From: Cellulomonas gilvus ATCC 13127
GTDB taxonomy: Bacteria > Actinomycetota > Actinomycetes > Actinomycetales > Cellulomonadaceae
Direction: 5' to 3'
NCBI RefSeq assembly: GCF_000218545.1
Contig: NC_015671.1
Span: 2,976,001-3,040,000 of the forward strand
DNA length: 64,000 nt
Shown here piece after piece: positions 15,898 through 24,093 of this stretch; the stretch's first letter is position 1; each line of letters starts with the position of its first letter. A program made the translations under genes and the position numbers. The notes beneath the pieces were generated by a model that was given only the letters and a program-made list of their open reading frames with translations, made no database searches and was not told where the DNA came from.

Positions 15898-16710
15898 TCA
15901 CCAGCGGCGGAAGCCACCCTCGGTGCTGAGCACCTGGCCGACCACCCAGCGGCCCTCGTCGCTCGCCAGCCACGCGATCAGGCGCGCCGGGTCGTCGGGC
16001 TCGCCGAACCTGCCGCCCGGGAAGTGCGCGAGGACCGCGTCGAGCACCTCGGGCGGGCGGTCCGCGGTCTCCACGTCGAGGTAGCCGGTGTTCACCGGGC
16101 CGGGGTTGACGGTGTTGTGCACGATGCCGCGCTCGATCAGCCAGTCCGCGACCGAGGCGGTCAGGCCCGCGAGCGCGGCCTTGGACGCGGCGTACGCGAT
16201 CTCGTGGGGCATGGGCCCGTGCAGCTGTCCGGACGTCATCCAGATCACCCGGCCGCCGGGGCGGCCGTCGTGCTGTGCCGCGAACGCCTGCGTCGCCAGG
16301 ATGGTCGATCGCGTGTTCACGGCCCAGTGCGCGTCCAGCATCGCGGGCGTCTGCTCGTCGAGCGGGCCGTCCCCACCGCTGCGCGCGTGGTTGCAGATCA
16401 GCACGTCCACGTGCCCCAGCGCCTCGCCGGCCCGGCTCAGGAGCGCGGCCCCCGCGTCCGGCTCGGCCAGGTCCAGGCTGGTGGCGGCCAGCCGCGCGCC
16501 CGGGGCCAGGCGGCCCTCGAGCTCGGCGAGCACCTGCTCGACGTCGTCGGCACCCCAGGGCTGCTCGGCGTCGTGCGGCGTCCAGTGCTGCACGAACAGG
16601 CTGGCCCCCGCACTCGCGAGCCGCGACGCGACCGCGAACCCGATGCCCTTGCGGCGGCTCACCCCCGTGACCACGGCGACCCGACCCTGCAACGTGCTCG
16701 TGTGCGTCAT
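15898..16710 (-). CDS. SDR-family oxidoreductase
   Basis: The product has 270 residues. The NAD(P)-binding motif is atypical, TGVSRRKGIG, as in enoyl-reductase-like and some 3-oxoacyl reductase SDRs. The region where catalytic Ser would lie reads VIWMTSGQLHGP, and YAASK supplies the Tyr-x-x-x-Lys pair. It ends GGFRRW. Substrate is unknown. The ATG at 16710 begins MTHTSTLQGRVAVVTG. It lies three bases from the ArsR stop in convergent orientation, leaving no room for a terminator. Confidence 0.8.
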   Translation of the reverse strand: MTHTSTLQGRVAVVTGVSRRKGIGFAVASRLASAGASLFVQHWTPHDAEQPWGADDVEQVLAELEGRLAPGARLAATSLDLAEPDAGAALLSRAGEALGHVDVLICNHARSGGDGPLDEQTPAMLDAHWAVNTRSTILATQAFAAQHDGRPGGRVIWMTSGQLHGPMPHEIAYAASKAALAGLTASVADWLIERGIVHNTVNPGPVNTGYLDVETADRPPEVLDAVLAHFPGGRFGEPDDPARLIAWLASDEGRWVVGQVLSTEGGFRRW

Positions 16711-16825
16711 GCGGGCGACCGTACCGGCGCCGCCCGCTCCCGTCGGCTCCTTTCCCGGACGTCCCGCACCGGGCCCACGTGCGCCTGACAGACTCGTCGC
16801 CAGCAGATCGGCCGGGAGGCACACC

Positions 16826-17422
16826 ATGGAGCTGGACGTCACGGCGGCGCTCGCGGACGCGCGCACCGAGTACGACAAGATGGTCGCGGGCGACTGGTAC
16901 CGCTACCGGTTCGGTCCCGAGCTCGCGGACCTCACCACCGCCACGCAGCGCACGTGCCGCCGCATCACCGCGCTGTACGACGAGGACCGCGACGCCGCGC
17001 TCGCGCTGTTCCGCGAGCTGCTGGGCACGGTCGGCGAGGGCGTCGACTTCCGGCCGCCGCTCTACCTGGACTACGGTCACCGCCTGCACGTGGGCGACCG
17101 CACGTTCGTCAACGCGGACTTCCTGACGCTCGGCGGCGGCGAGATCCGCATCGGGGCGGACGTGCTGATCGGCCCGAGCGTGCGGATCTACACGCCCACG
17201 CACGTGCTGGACCCCGCGCTGCGCCCGCAGGGCTGGGAGCGCGTCTCGCCCGTGACCATCGAGGACGGCGTGTGGCTCGGCGGCAGCGTGGTGGTGTGCC
17301 CGGGCGTCACCATCGGGGCCCGCTCCGTGATCGGCGCGGGCTCGGTGGTCACCAAGGACGTCCCGCCGGACGTGGTCGCCGCGGGCAACCCCGCACGCGT
17401 CATCCGGCCGTTGCAGGACTGA
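16826..17422 (+). CDS. Sugar O-acetyltransferase (Maa/NodL-like)
   Basis: The product has 198 residues. The helical N-terminal part (YDKMVAGDWYRY) is the maltose-acetyltransferase cap, followed by a left-handed beta-helix of hexapeptide repeats (IRIGADVLIGPSVRIYTPTH, VTIEDGVWLGGSVVVCPGVTI) that binds acetyl-CoA. The catalytic His is in TPTH. The family acetylates free sugars or oligosaccharides in the cytosol. A GGGAGG site precedes the ATG at 16826. It is divergent from the SDR gene and convergent with the VOC gene. Confidence 0.88.
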   Translation: MELDVTAALADARTEYDKMVAGDWYRYRFGPELADLTTATQRTCRRITALYDEDRDAALALFRELLGTVGEGVDFRPPLYLDYGHRLHVGDRTFVNADFLTLGGGEIRIGADVLIGPSVRIYTPTHVLDPALRPQGWERVSPVTIEDGVWLGGSVVVCPGVTIGARSVIGAGSVVTKDVPPDVVAAGNPARVIRPLQD

Positions 17423-17428
17423 GCGCGC

Positions 17429-17926
17429 TCAGCCCTGGGCCGCGGCCCACTCGGCCACGCGCCGCGCCGACTCCTGCGGCGACAGGTCCACGACCCGCGT
17501 CATGACCGACCACCGCACGCCGAACGGGTCGAGCAGGGACGCGAACCGGTCCCCGCTGACGTAGGTCTCGGGCCCCTCCCGCAGGGTCGCGCCGTGCTCG
17601 ACCGCGCGCGCGGCGACCGCGTCCACGTCAGGCACGTACACCGCGAGCGAGTAGGTCACGGGCTCACCCTCGGCCGGGGCCGTCAGCCCGTAGGCGTCGA
17701 GCGCGTCGCTCAGCGTGAACCACCCGTCGGCGAGCTCCAGCTCGGCGTGCGCGACCGCATCGCCGAACCGCGTCACGTCGTGCACGCGCGCCCCGAGCAC
17801 GTCGCGGTAGAACGCGATCGCCTCCTGCGCGCCGCGCACGACGAGGTGCGGGGTCAGGGACGTGCGTCCGTGCGGGACGCCGTCGGTGGTGTGCTCGCCC
17901 GTGGCTGCCGTGGTGCTCTCGCTCAT
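17429..17926 (-). CDS. VOC-family (glyoxalase-fold) protein
   Basis: The product has 165 residues. One VOC module is visible: TPHLVVRGAQEAIAFYRDVLGA, then LAVYVPDVDAVAARAVEHGA, and LLDPFGVRWSVMTRVVDL. This is the PhnB/YdeE-like group, which lacks the full metal set of glyoxalase I. A role in binding or detoxifying a small molecule is likely but the ligand is unknown. It is divergently transcribed from an AraC-type regulator 62 bases away, which probably controls it. Confidence 0.8.
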   Translation of the reverse strand: MSESTTAATGEHTTDGVPHGRTSLTPHLVVRGAQEAIAFYRDVLGARVHDVTRFGDAVAHAELELADGWFTLSDALDAYGLTAPAEGEPVTYSLAVYVPDVDAVAARAVEHGATLREGPETYVSGDRFASLLDPFGVRWSVMTRVVDLSPQESARRVAEWAAAQG

Positions 17927-17952
17927 GCCCCCAGCGTGCCCGGGGCCGGTGC

Positions 17953-17979
17953 GTGCCGTTTGAAGAAACCGGACGGCAC
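17953..17979. promoter_or_regulatory. Inverted repeat between VOC and AraC genes
   Basis: GTGCCGT-N13-ACGGCAC sits centrally in the 62-base divergent intergenic region. The seven-base arms one turn apart suit a dimeric regulator. The inner bases are AT-rich. Confidence 0.5.
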
Positions 17980-17988
17980 GATGTCCGG

Positions 17989-18789
17989 ATGAGATCACGC
18001 GGGCACCTGAACCCCGGCGACGCCGAGGTCACGTGGGAGCGCCACGACCCGGGCCTGCCCGACCTGGTGCGGCACGTGTGGGTCGCACGGTGGGACGTGC
18101 CCGCGGGGCAGTCCCGCACGCAGCGCGTGCTCACCTACCCGGCGTGCAACGTCGTCGTGACACCGGAGGCGGCCGTGCTCGTCGGGCCGTCCACGGTGGT
18201 CACCACGCAGGAGCTGACCGGGCGGTCCTGGGTGGTGGGCGTGCTGCTGTGGCCGGCCGCGGCGGCGCTGCTCACCGCGACGCGACCCGGCGACCTCGTC
18301 GGGCGGGCCGAACCGCTCGTGTCCGCGCCGCACTCCGGCGTGAGCGACGCGATGGCCGCGCACGCGGACGTCCTGCCCGTGCTGCGCACGTGGCTCGCCC
18401 CGGTCGCGGCGCGCGTCGACGACGCGGGGCGCCTGGTCAACGAGGCCTGCCGGCTGGCCGAGGAGCGCGCGGACGTCACGCGCGTCGGCGAGCTGGCCGC
18501 GCTCCTGCACACCAGCACGCGGTCGCTGTCCCGGCTGGTCTCCGCGCGCACGGGACTGACGCCCAAGTGGCTGATCGACTGCCGCCGCCTGCAGCACGCC
18601 GCGCTGCGGCTGTTCACCGAGCCGGGGACGGACCTGGCCACGCTCGCGGCCGAGCTCGGCTACGCCGACCAGGCGCACCTGACCCGCGCGTACCGCGCGG
18701 TGCTCGGTGAGACCCCGGCCGCCACCCGCCGCGCCGGGCGTGCGGCTACAGACCGGCCGCGACCACCGAGTTCGGCACCCAGCCCGTGA
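17989..18789 (+). CDS. AraC-family transcriptional regulator
   Basis: The product has 266 residues. The N-terminal ~135 residues form a ligand-binding or oligomerisation domain (GLPDLVRHVWVARWDVPAGQ). The C-terminal ~100 residues contain the double helix-turn-helix of the family, with VGELAALLHTSTRSLSRLVSARTG and LATLAAELGYADQAHLTRAYRAVLG. It probably activates the divergent VOC gene. Its 3' end overlaps the end of the M23 peptidase gene by 44 bases on the other strand. Confidence 0.85.
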   Translation: MRSRGHLNPGDAEVTWERHDPGLPDLVRHVWVARWDVPAGQSRTQRVLTYPACNVVVTPEAAVLVGPSTVVTTQELTGRSWVVGVLLWPAAAALLTATRPGDLVGRAEPLVSAPHSGVSDAMAAHADVLPVLRTWLAPVAARVDDAGRLVNEACRLAEERADVTRVGELAALLHTSTRSLSRLVSARTGLTPKWLIDCRRLQHAALRLFTEPGTDLATLAAELGYADQAHLTRAYRAVLGETPAATRRAGRAATDRPRPPSSAPSP

Positions 18790-19777
18790 CGCCGTAGACG
18801 ACCACCTTGGTCCACCACCCGGAGACCTGCACGGGCGTGAGCGAGGCGCCCGCGGGCGCGGTGAGCAGCGCCTTGGACGTGGAGATCGCCGACTGCCGCA
18901 CGACGGTCGACTTCGTCAGGTGGTACGTCTTGGACTGCGAGATGTAGTCCGCGTGCACCCAGCCCTTGACCGTGCCCGTGGCGAGGCGGACGGTCACCGG
19001 GATGTAGCCGTTGGTCTTGACGCCCGGCTTGTTCGCCAGCGTCGTGTTGGGCGGCAGCGTGGCCCGCACGGTCGACGTCGTCGCGGGCTCGGTCCGGAGG
19101 TTGAGGTTCGCCGTCGCGTAGTACGTGCAGGACGTCGGCGCCGGGCTGGTCCAGTCAGCCGTCGCCCGGTTGGTCACGGGCAGGCCGTAGCCCTCGAGCC
19201 ACACGCGCGGGTCGTGCGACGTCCCCTGGTAGTAGCCGCCGGTCCAGACCTCGAGGTGCAGGTGCGGCCCCGTCGCCGGACCCGACGCGCCCACGTCGCC
19301 GATGCGCTGCCCGACCTTCACGCGGTCCCCCACCTTGACGTACTTCCCGGGGTTCCAGGAGTGCAGGTAGGCGATCTGCGTCGAGACGCCGTCGACGATC
19401 GTGCGCACGACGATCTGCCCCGAGACCGAGCTCGTCGGCTGGACGACGTGCGTGACCGTGCCGCCCGCGACGGCGTAGATGGGCGCGCCGTCGGGTGCGC
19501 TCATGTCCAGGCCGTGGTGGAACGTGGAGGCCCCGCGGGTGGGGATGCACCGCGCACCCCAGCCCGAGCTCAACGCGTACGTCTTGTTGACCAGCGGGAG
19601 CATCAGCAGGCGCCCGCCGGGCGTCCGGCTCTTCGCCACGTTGCTCGGCAGCGTCGTCGCGGCGGCCTTCGCGGCGGGTGCGGCGGGGGGCGCGTCGGCG
19701 GCGACGGCGGCGGGCATCGTCGTGATCGCCAGGCTCCCGGCCAGGACGAGGGACCACACGGTGGACCGGGTACGCAT
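18746..19777 (-). CDS. Secreted M23 peptidase with SH3-like repeats
   Basis: The product has 343 residues. A signal peptide (residues 1-27, ending AVAADA) leads to an M23 LytM-type domain with HHGLDMSAPDGAPIYA and, later, GPHLHLEVW; these supply the His/Asp zinc ligands and catalytic His. The C-terminal ~120 residues hold two SH3-like segments (NLNLRTEPATTSTVRATL; then SWWTKVV-like), which bind cell wall. The enzyme likely cuts peptidoglycan cross-bridges outside the cell during growth. The ATG at 19777 has an AGGAG site. The 3' end overlaps the AraC gene by 44 bases. Confidence 0.85.
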   Translation of the reverse strand: MRTRSTVWSLVLAGSLAITTMPAAVAADAPPAAPAAKAAATTLPSNVAKSRTPGGRLLMLPLVNKTYALSSGWGARCIPTRGASTFHHGLDMSAPDGAPIYAVAGGTVTHVVQPTSSVSGQIVVRTIVDGVSTQIAYLHSWNPGKYVKVGDRVKVGQRIGDVGASGPATGPHLHLEVWTGGYYQGTSHDPRVWLEGYGLPVTNRATADWTSPAPTSCTYYATANLNLRTEPATTSTVRATLPPNTTLANKPGVKTNGYIPVTVRLATGTVKGWVHADYISQSKTYHLTKSTVVRQSAISTSKALLTAPAGASLTPVQVSGWWTKVVVYGVTGWVPNSVVAAGL

Positions 19778-19934
19778 CGAGGGGCTCCTGCGGGGTGGTG
19801 AGGGGATTCCTCCCAGATCGGCATGCGTGTGCCGGATCTGGAGTGTTTCTGCCCCACCGGTTGCCCGGGGCCCCGAACCCGTGGGTGGACGAACGTCCCT
19901 GTCCGGCCCCGGGCGACGGGTCGACGATTCAACT

Positions 19935-20234
19935 GTGACTGCACCAACTGCCGTTGAGCGGACAGGCCTCGACGACGCCGTGACGCTGCTGCAGGCGGTC
20001 GCGGACCCGGTCCGGTGGACCGTGCTGCGGCGCCTGGCCGAGGGGCCCGCGTGCGTGTGCAACCTGCAGGAGCACGTGACCGTGCCGGGCAACCTCCTGA
20101 GCTACCACCTGCGCGTGCTGCGCGAGAACGGGCTGGTCACCGCGTCGCGACGCGGCCGCTTCCTGGACTACGCGCTGGCCGACGACGCGCACACCCGCAT
20201 GGCCGCCGCGCTGCCGTCGGGCGCGGAGAGCTGA
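19935..20234 (+). CDS. arsR: ArsR-type As(III) sensor repressor (first copy)
   Basis: The product has 99 residues and starts at a GTG with no obvious binding site, perhaps leaderless. The winged helix includes LLQAVADPVRWTVLRRLAEG and a CVCNL motif (Cys40, Cys42) in the third helix, the As(III)/Sb(III) site of classical ArsR proteins. The DNA-reading helix is GNLLSYHLRVLRENGLV. It directly precedes a permease gene (one base between stop and ATG) and a mini-thioredoxin gene, so this is a distinct arsenic operon from the one at 22-25 kb. A weak TCAAC/GTTGA repeat flanks its start. Confidence 0.85.
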   Translation: MTAPTAVERTGLDDAVTLLQAVADPVRWTVLRRLAEGPACVCNLQEHVTVPGNLLSYHLRVLRENGLVTASRRGRFLDYALADDAHTRMAAALPSGAES

Positions 20235-20235
20235 C

Positions 20236-21291
20236 ATGACGTCCGCGGCCCCGCCCCTGCCCCGCCGGCACTCCGCGACGCGACGCTGGCTCGTGGTGGC
20301 GGCCGCGGCTGGGACGTGGTGGGCGGCGTACGCGGTCAACGGCCGGTGGTGGACGTGGCTGCTGGGCGACGTGCTCGACCTCGACCTGGGCACCCGGCTC
20401 GGTTCGGGCGTGCACTTCTTCCTGTACGACTCCGTGAAGATCGCGCTGCTGCTCGTGGGGATCATCTTCGTCGTCACCGTGCTGCGGTCCTTCATGAGCG
20501 TCGAGCGCACGCGTGCGCTGCTCGGCGGACGGCGCGAGGGCATCGGCAACGTGCTCGCGGCCGGCCTCGGCGTGGTCACCCCGTTCTGCTCGTGCAGCGC
20601 TGTCCCGGCCTTCATCGGGTTCGTCGCGGCCGGCGTCCCCGTGGGCGTGACGCTGAGCTTCCTGATCGCGAGCCCGCTGGTCAACGAGGTCGCCATCGCG
20701 CTGCTGCTGGGGCTGTTCGGCGTCGGGCCCACGGTCCTGTACGTGGCCGCGGGCCTGACGATCGCGGTCCTCGCCGGCTTCGCACTGGGCCGGATGCGTC
20801 CTGAGCGGTGGATCGAGCCGTTCGTCTTCGCGACACGCGTGGGTGGGCGTGCGGTCGACCCGTCCGTCGGCCTGACGTGGGACGACCGGCTGCAGATGGG
20901 GCGCGAGGAGGTCGTCACCATCCTCCGGAAGATCTGGCCCTACCTGCTGGTCGGCATCGGGCTGGGCGCCGCGATCCACGGCTGGGCGCCGCAGGAGCTG
21001 TTCACCCGGTACGCGGGCCCGGGCAACCCCGCCGCGGTCCTGGTCGCGGTGCTGATCGGCATCCCGCTCTACTCCAACGCCGCGGGCGTGCTGCCGCTGG
21101 TCGAGGCGCTGCACGACAAGGGTCTGCCGATGGGCACGCTGCTCGCCTTCATGATGGCCGTCGTCGCCCTGAGCCTGCCCGAGCTCATCCTGCTGCGCCG
21201 CGTGCTGCGGCCACCGCTCATCGGCCTGTTCGTCGCCGTCGTCGGCAGCGGGATCGTCGCCGTCGGCTACCTGTTCAACGCCGTCCTCTGA
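20236..21291 (+). CDS. ArsP/YraQ-type permease (DUF318)
   Basis: The protein has 351 residues and eight or more hydrophobic helices. The family signature TPFCSCSAVP lies in the middle, followed by ASPLVNEVAI. A second half-repeat contains YSNAAGVLPLVEAL, typical of DUF318 permeases. ArsP members export trivalent organoarsenicals such as methylarsenite; other YraQ members are uncharacterised. The CxC of the motif and the neighbouring ArsR and thioredoxin fit a thiol-dependent arsenical exporter. It is immediately downstream of ArsR and 28 bases upstream of the mini-thioredoxin. Confidence 0.8.
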   Translation: MTSAAPPLPRRHSATRRWLVVAAAAGTWWAAYAVNGRWWTWLLGDVLDLDLGTRLGSGVHFFLYDSVKIALLLVGIIFVVTVLRSFMSVERTRALLGGRREGIGNVLAAGLGVVTPFCSCSAVPAFIGFVAAGVPVGVTLSFLIASPLVNEVAIALLLGLFGVGPTVLYVAAGLTIAVLAGFALGRMRPERWIEPFVFATRVGGRAVDPSVGLTWDDRLQMGREEVVTILRKIWPYLLVGIGLGAAIHGWAPQELFTRYAGPGNPAAVLVAVLIGIPLYSNAAGVLPLVEALHDKGLPMGTLLAFMMAVVALSLPELILLRRVLRPPLIGLFVAVVGSGIVAVGYLFNAVL

Positions 21292-21319
21292 CGGCGTGCG
21301 ATCACCCTAGGAGGACACC

Positions 21320-21562
21320 ATGCACATCAAGATCCTCGGTCCCGGATGCGCGAACTGCGTGACCCTCGAGCGGGTCACGTCCGAGGCGGTCGCCGAGCTC
21401 GGCCTGGACGCCCAGGTGGAGAAGGTGACCGACTACGGCGCGATCGCGGGCTACGGCGTCATGCGCACGCCCGCCCTCGTGGTCGACGAGGAGGTCGTGC
21501 TGTCCGGCCGCGTCCCGACGACCGCCCAGGTCCGCGAGATCCTGGCGGCGCTGCCGGCGTGA
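21320..21562 (+). CDS. Small thioredoxin-fold protein (MTH895-like)
   Basis: The product has 80 residues. It begins MHIKILGPGCANC, a CxxC active site at residues 10-13 in a minimal thioredoxin fold, and keeps the cis-proline context MRTPALVVD. These small thioredoxins often sit beside DUF318 permeases and are thought to pass electrons to or from them. An AGGAGG site is just upstream. It closes the ArsR-permease operon. Whether it serves the permease, the neighbouring single-Cys ArsC, or both cannot be told. Confidence 0.85.
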   Translation: MHIKILGPGCANCVTLERVTSEAVAELGLDAQVEKVTDYGAIAGYGVMRTPALVVDEEVVLSGRVPTTAQVREILAALPA

Positions 21563-21567
21563 GCTCG

Positions 21568-21954
21568 TCAGGCGAGCGCGTCGACCAGCTCGCGGACGCG
21601 CGCGTCGAGATGGTCGCGCAGCTCCCGGAGGCCGTCGACGTCCCAGCCGGCCGGATCCGGCAACGGCCACGTCCGGACATCCGGGTGCCCGAACAGGTCG
21701 AGCCCGGGCTTGAGCGCGACGACCACGTCCGCCTGGTGCGCGAACGCGGGAGTCAGCTGGGTGGGCACCTCGTTCGAGCGGTCGATGCCGAGCTCCGCGA
21801 GCGACGCGAGGACCGCCGGGGAGACCACGTCCTCGGGCGAAGTTCCCGCCGACAGGACCCGCACGCGCGGGCCTGCGTAGGCCGCAGCCAGCCCCGCGGC
21901 GAGCTGTGAACGGCCCGCGTTGTGCACGCAGACGAACAGGACGGTCGAGGTCAC
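21568..21954 (-). CDS. Single-cysteine arsenate reductase-like LMW phosphatase
   Basis: The product has 128 residues. It begins [13 protein letters not shown], the low-molecular-weight phosphatase loop Cys9-x5-Arg15. Cys9 is the only cysteine. The second pair of the thioredoxin-coupled ArsC type (CGDxC) is replaced by [10 protein letters not shown]. This resembles the mycothiol-dependent arsenate transferases of Corynebacterium, which use one Cys and mycoredoxin. A protein-tyrosine phosphatase is the alternative, but the HNAGRSQ loop and the location favour arsenate. It starts at a GTG divergent from trxB and is convergent with the mini-thioredoxin gene. Confidence 0.75.
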   Translation of the reverse strand: MTSTVLFVCVHNAGRSQLAAGLAAAYAGPRVRVLSAGTSPEDVVSPAVLASLAELGIDRSNEVPTQLTPAFAHQADVVVALKPGLDLFGHPDVRTWPLPDPAGWDVDGLRELRDHLDARVRELVDALA

Positions 21955-21970
21955 GGCGAGGCTCCTGGGG

Positions 21971-22000
21971 TTGACACCTTGGTTCGATGGCTCTCAAAAT
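21971..22000 (+). promoter_or_regulatory. Promoter of the trxB-acr3-arsC operon
   Basis: TTGACA (21971-21976) and CAAAAT (21995-22000) are spaced by 18 bases. The expected transcription start falls on or next to the GTG at 22007, implying a leaderless message. A TTCGA/TCGAA inverted repeat spans the region. This is one of the clearest sigma-70-like promoters in the window. Confidence 0.65.
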
Positions 22001-22006
22001 AGACGA

Positions 22007-22987
22007 GTGTCGAATCAAAGAGAAGTGATCATCGTCGGGTCTGGCCCCGCCGGCTACACCGCGGCGATCTACGCCGCGCGTGCGGGCCTGGCGCCGTTGG
22101 TGGTGGCCGGTTCGGTGACCGCGGGTGGTGCGTTGATGAACACCACCGAGGTGGAGAACTTCCCGGGCTTCCCGGACGGCATCCAGGGCCCCGAGCTCAT
22201 GGAGAAGCTCCAGGAGCAGGCCGAGCGGTTCGGTGCCGAGGTGCTGTGGGACGACGCGACCGCGCTGTCGCTGACGGGTGACGTCAAGGAGATCACCGTC
22301 TCGGACGGCACGGTGTACCGGGCCAAGGCCGTGATCCTGGCGACCGGTTCGGCCTACCGCGAGCTGGGCCTGGACGACGAGCGCCGCCTGTCCGGCCGGG
22401 GTGTGTCCTGGTGCGCGACGTGCGACGGGTTCTTCTTCAAGGACCAGGACATCCTGGTGGTGGGCGGTGGTGACTCCGCGGTGGAGGAGGCCACGTTCCT
22501 GACGCGGTTCGGCCGGTCGGTGACGATCGTGCACCGCCGCGACCAGCTGCGTGCGTCCAAGATCATGGCCGACCGCGCCGCGGCCGACCCGAAGATCAGC
22601 TTCGCGTGGAACTCCGAGATCGTCGCGATCGCCGGTGACGCCAAGGTCACGGGCGTGACGCTGCGCGACACCGTCACGGGCGAGACGCGTGAGCAGCCCG
22701 CGGGTGCGGTGTTCGTCGCGATCGGGCACGTCCCGCGCACCGAGCTGCTGATCGGCCAGGTCGAGCTCGACGAGAACGGCTACATCGCGGTCGAGGGCCG
22801 CTCGACCCGCACCAGCCTGCCCGGTGTGTTCGCGTGCGGCGACGCGGTCGACCACACCTACCGCCAGGCCATCACCGCCGCCGGCTCCGGCTGCGCCGCA
22901 GCCCTCGACGCCCAGCACCACCTCGCCGCACTCGGCGACGTCGTCGCCGCTGGTCCCTCGGCGCTCGTCGCACAGGGGGCCCGGTGA
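22007..22987 (+). CDS. trxB: Thioredoxin reductase
   Basis: The protein has 326 residues. An FAD motif [17 protein letters not shown] opens it, the redox pair WCATCDG is mid-protein, an NADPH motif [12 protein letters not shown] follows, and the C-terminal FAD motif is [16 protein letters not shown]. It reduces thioredoxin with NADPH in the cytosol and would recycle the Cys-pair ArsC enzymes encoded next. The GTG start has no leader and fits the promoter just upstream. Its stop overlaps the acr3 start (GTGA). Many actinobacteria carry such an arsenic-linked trxB in addition to the housekeeping copy. Confidence 0.92.
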   Translation: MSNQREVIIVGSGPAGYTAAIYAARAGLAPLVVAGSVTAGGALMNTTEVENFPGFPDGIQGPELMEKLQEQAERFGAEVLWDDATALSLTGDVKEITVSDGTVYRAKAVILATGSAYRELGLDDERRLSGRGVSWCATCDGFFFKDQDILVVGGGDSAVEEATFLTRFGRSVTIVHRRDQLRASKIMADRAAADPKISFAWNSEIVAIAGDAKVTGVTLRDTVTGETREQPAGAVFVAIGHVPRTELLIGQVELDENGYIAVEGRSTRTSLPGVFACGDAVDHTYRQAITAAGSGCAAALDAQHHLAALGDVVAAGPSALVAQGAR

Positions 22988-24093
22988 CCACGCTCGAGTC
23001 GCGGACCGACACGCGGCCAGGACAGCTCTCGACGCTCGACCGTTGGCTGCCCGCCTGGATCGGGCTCGCGATGGTCGTCGGCCTCGCTCTCGGCCGCATG
23101 GTTCCCGCGCTGGGAGACGCTCTCGCCGCACTGGAGGTCGGCGGCGTCTCCGTCCCGATCGCGCTCGGCCTTCTCGTGATGATGTACCCGGTCCTGGCCA
23201 AGGTCCGCTATGACCGCGTGTCTGCCGTCACGGGGGACAAGCGCCTGCTCGTGTCCTCGCTCGTGCTCAACTGGGTGCTCGGACCCGCGCTCATGTTCGC
23301 GCTGGCGTGGCTCCTCCTGCCCGACCTGCCGGAGTACCGCACGGGCCTGGTGATCGTCGGCCTCGCGCGGTGCATCGCGATGGTGGTCATCTGGAACGAC
23401 CTGGCGTGCGGGGACCGCGAGGCGGCGGCCGTCCTCGTCGCGATCAACTCGGTCTTCCAGGTGGTGGCGTTCTCGCTCCTCGGGTACTTCTACCTCACGG
23501 TCCTGCCCGGCTGGCTGGGGCTCGACACCCAGGGCCTCGACGTGTCGATCGCCCAGGTCGCGGTGAACGTGCTCGTGTTCCTCGGCATCCCCCTCGTGGC
23601 CGGGTTCGCCTCACGATGGATCGGCGAGCGCACCCGGGGCCGCACCTGGTACGAGGAGCGCTTCACGCCGCGTGTCAGCCCGTTCGCGCTCTACGGCCTG
23701 ATCTTCACGATCGTGCTGCTGTTCGCCCTGCAGGGCGACGCCGTCACCTCGAACCCGTGGGACGTCGTCCGCATCGCGCTCCCCCTGCTCGCCTACTTCG
23801 CGGTCATGTGGGCCTCCGGGATGGCCGCGGGCCGCGCCCTCGGTCTGGGCTACGCCCGGTCCACGACGCTCGCGTTCACCGCGGCGGGCAACAACTTCGA
23901 GCTCGCGATCGCGGTCGCCATCGGCACCTTCGGCGCCACCTCCGGCCAGGCGCTCGCAGGGGTCGTCGGCCCGCTGATCGAGGTCCCGGTCCTGGTCGGT
24001 CTCGTGTACGTCAGCCTGTGGGCGCGCCGCCGCTGGTTCCCGGGCCAGCCCTTGTCGACCGCGACGCTCACCCTGCAGGAGGCTCGCCCGTGA
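22984..24093 (+). CDS. acr3: Acr3-type arsenite efflux permease
   Basis: The protein has 369 residues and about ten hydrophobic helices of the bile/arsenite/riboflavin transporter fold. Landmark segments are [19 protein letters not shown], with the conserved Cys that is essential in Acr3 proteins, and later [17 protein letters not shown]. It exports As(OH)3 across the cytoplasmic membrane using the proton gradient. It is coupled on both sides by GTGA overlaps, to trxB upstream and to the ArsR-ArsC fusion downstream. Confidence 0.93.
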   Translation: MTTLESRTDTRPGQLSTLDRWLPAWIGLAMVVGLALGRMVPALGDALAALEVGGVSVPIALGLLVMMYPVLAKVRYDRVSAVTGDKRLLVSSLVLNWVLGPALMFALAWLLLPDLPEYRTGLVIVGLARCIAMVVIWNDLACGDREAAAVLVAINSVFQVVAFSLLGYFYLTVLPGWLGLDTQGLDVSIAQVAVNVLVFLGIPLVAGFASRWIGERTRGRTWYEERFTPRVSPFALYGLIFTIVLLFALQGDAVTSNPWDVVRIALPLLAYFAVMWASGMAAGRALGLGYARSTTLAFTAAGNNFELAIAVAIGTFGATSGQALAGVVGPLIEVPVLVGLVYVSLWARRRWFPGQPLSTATLTLQEARP

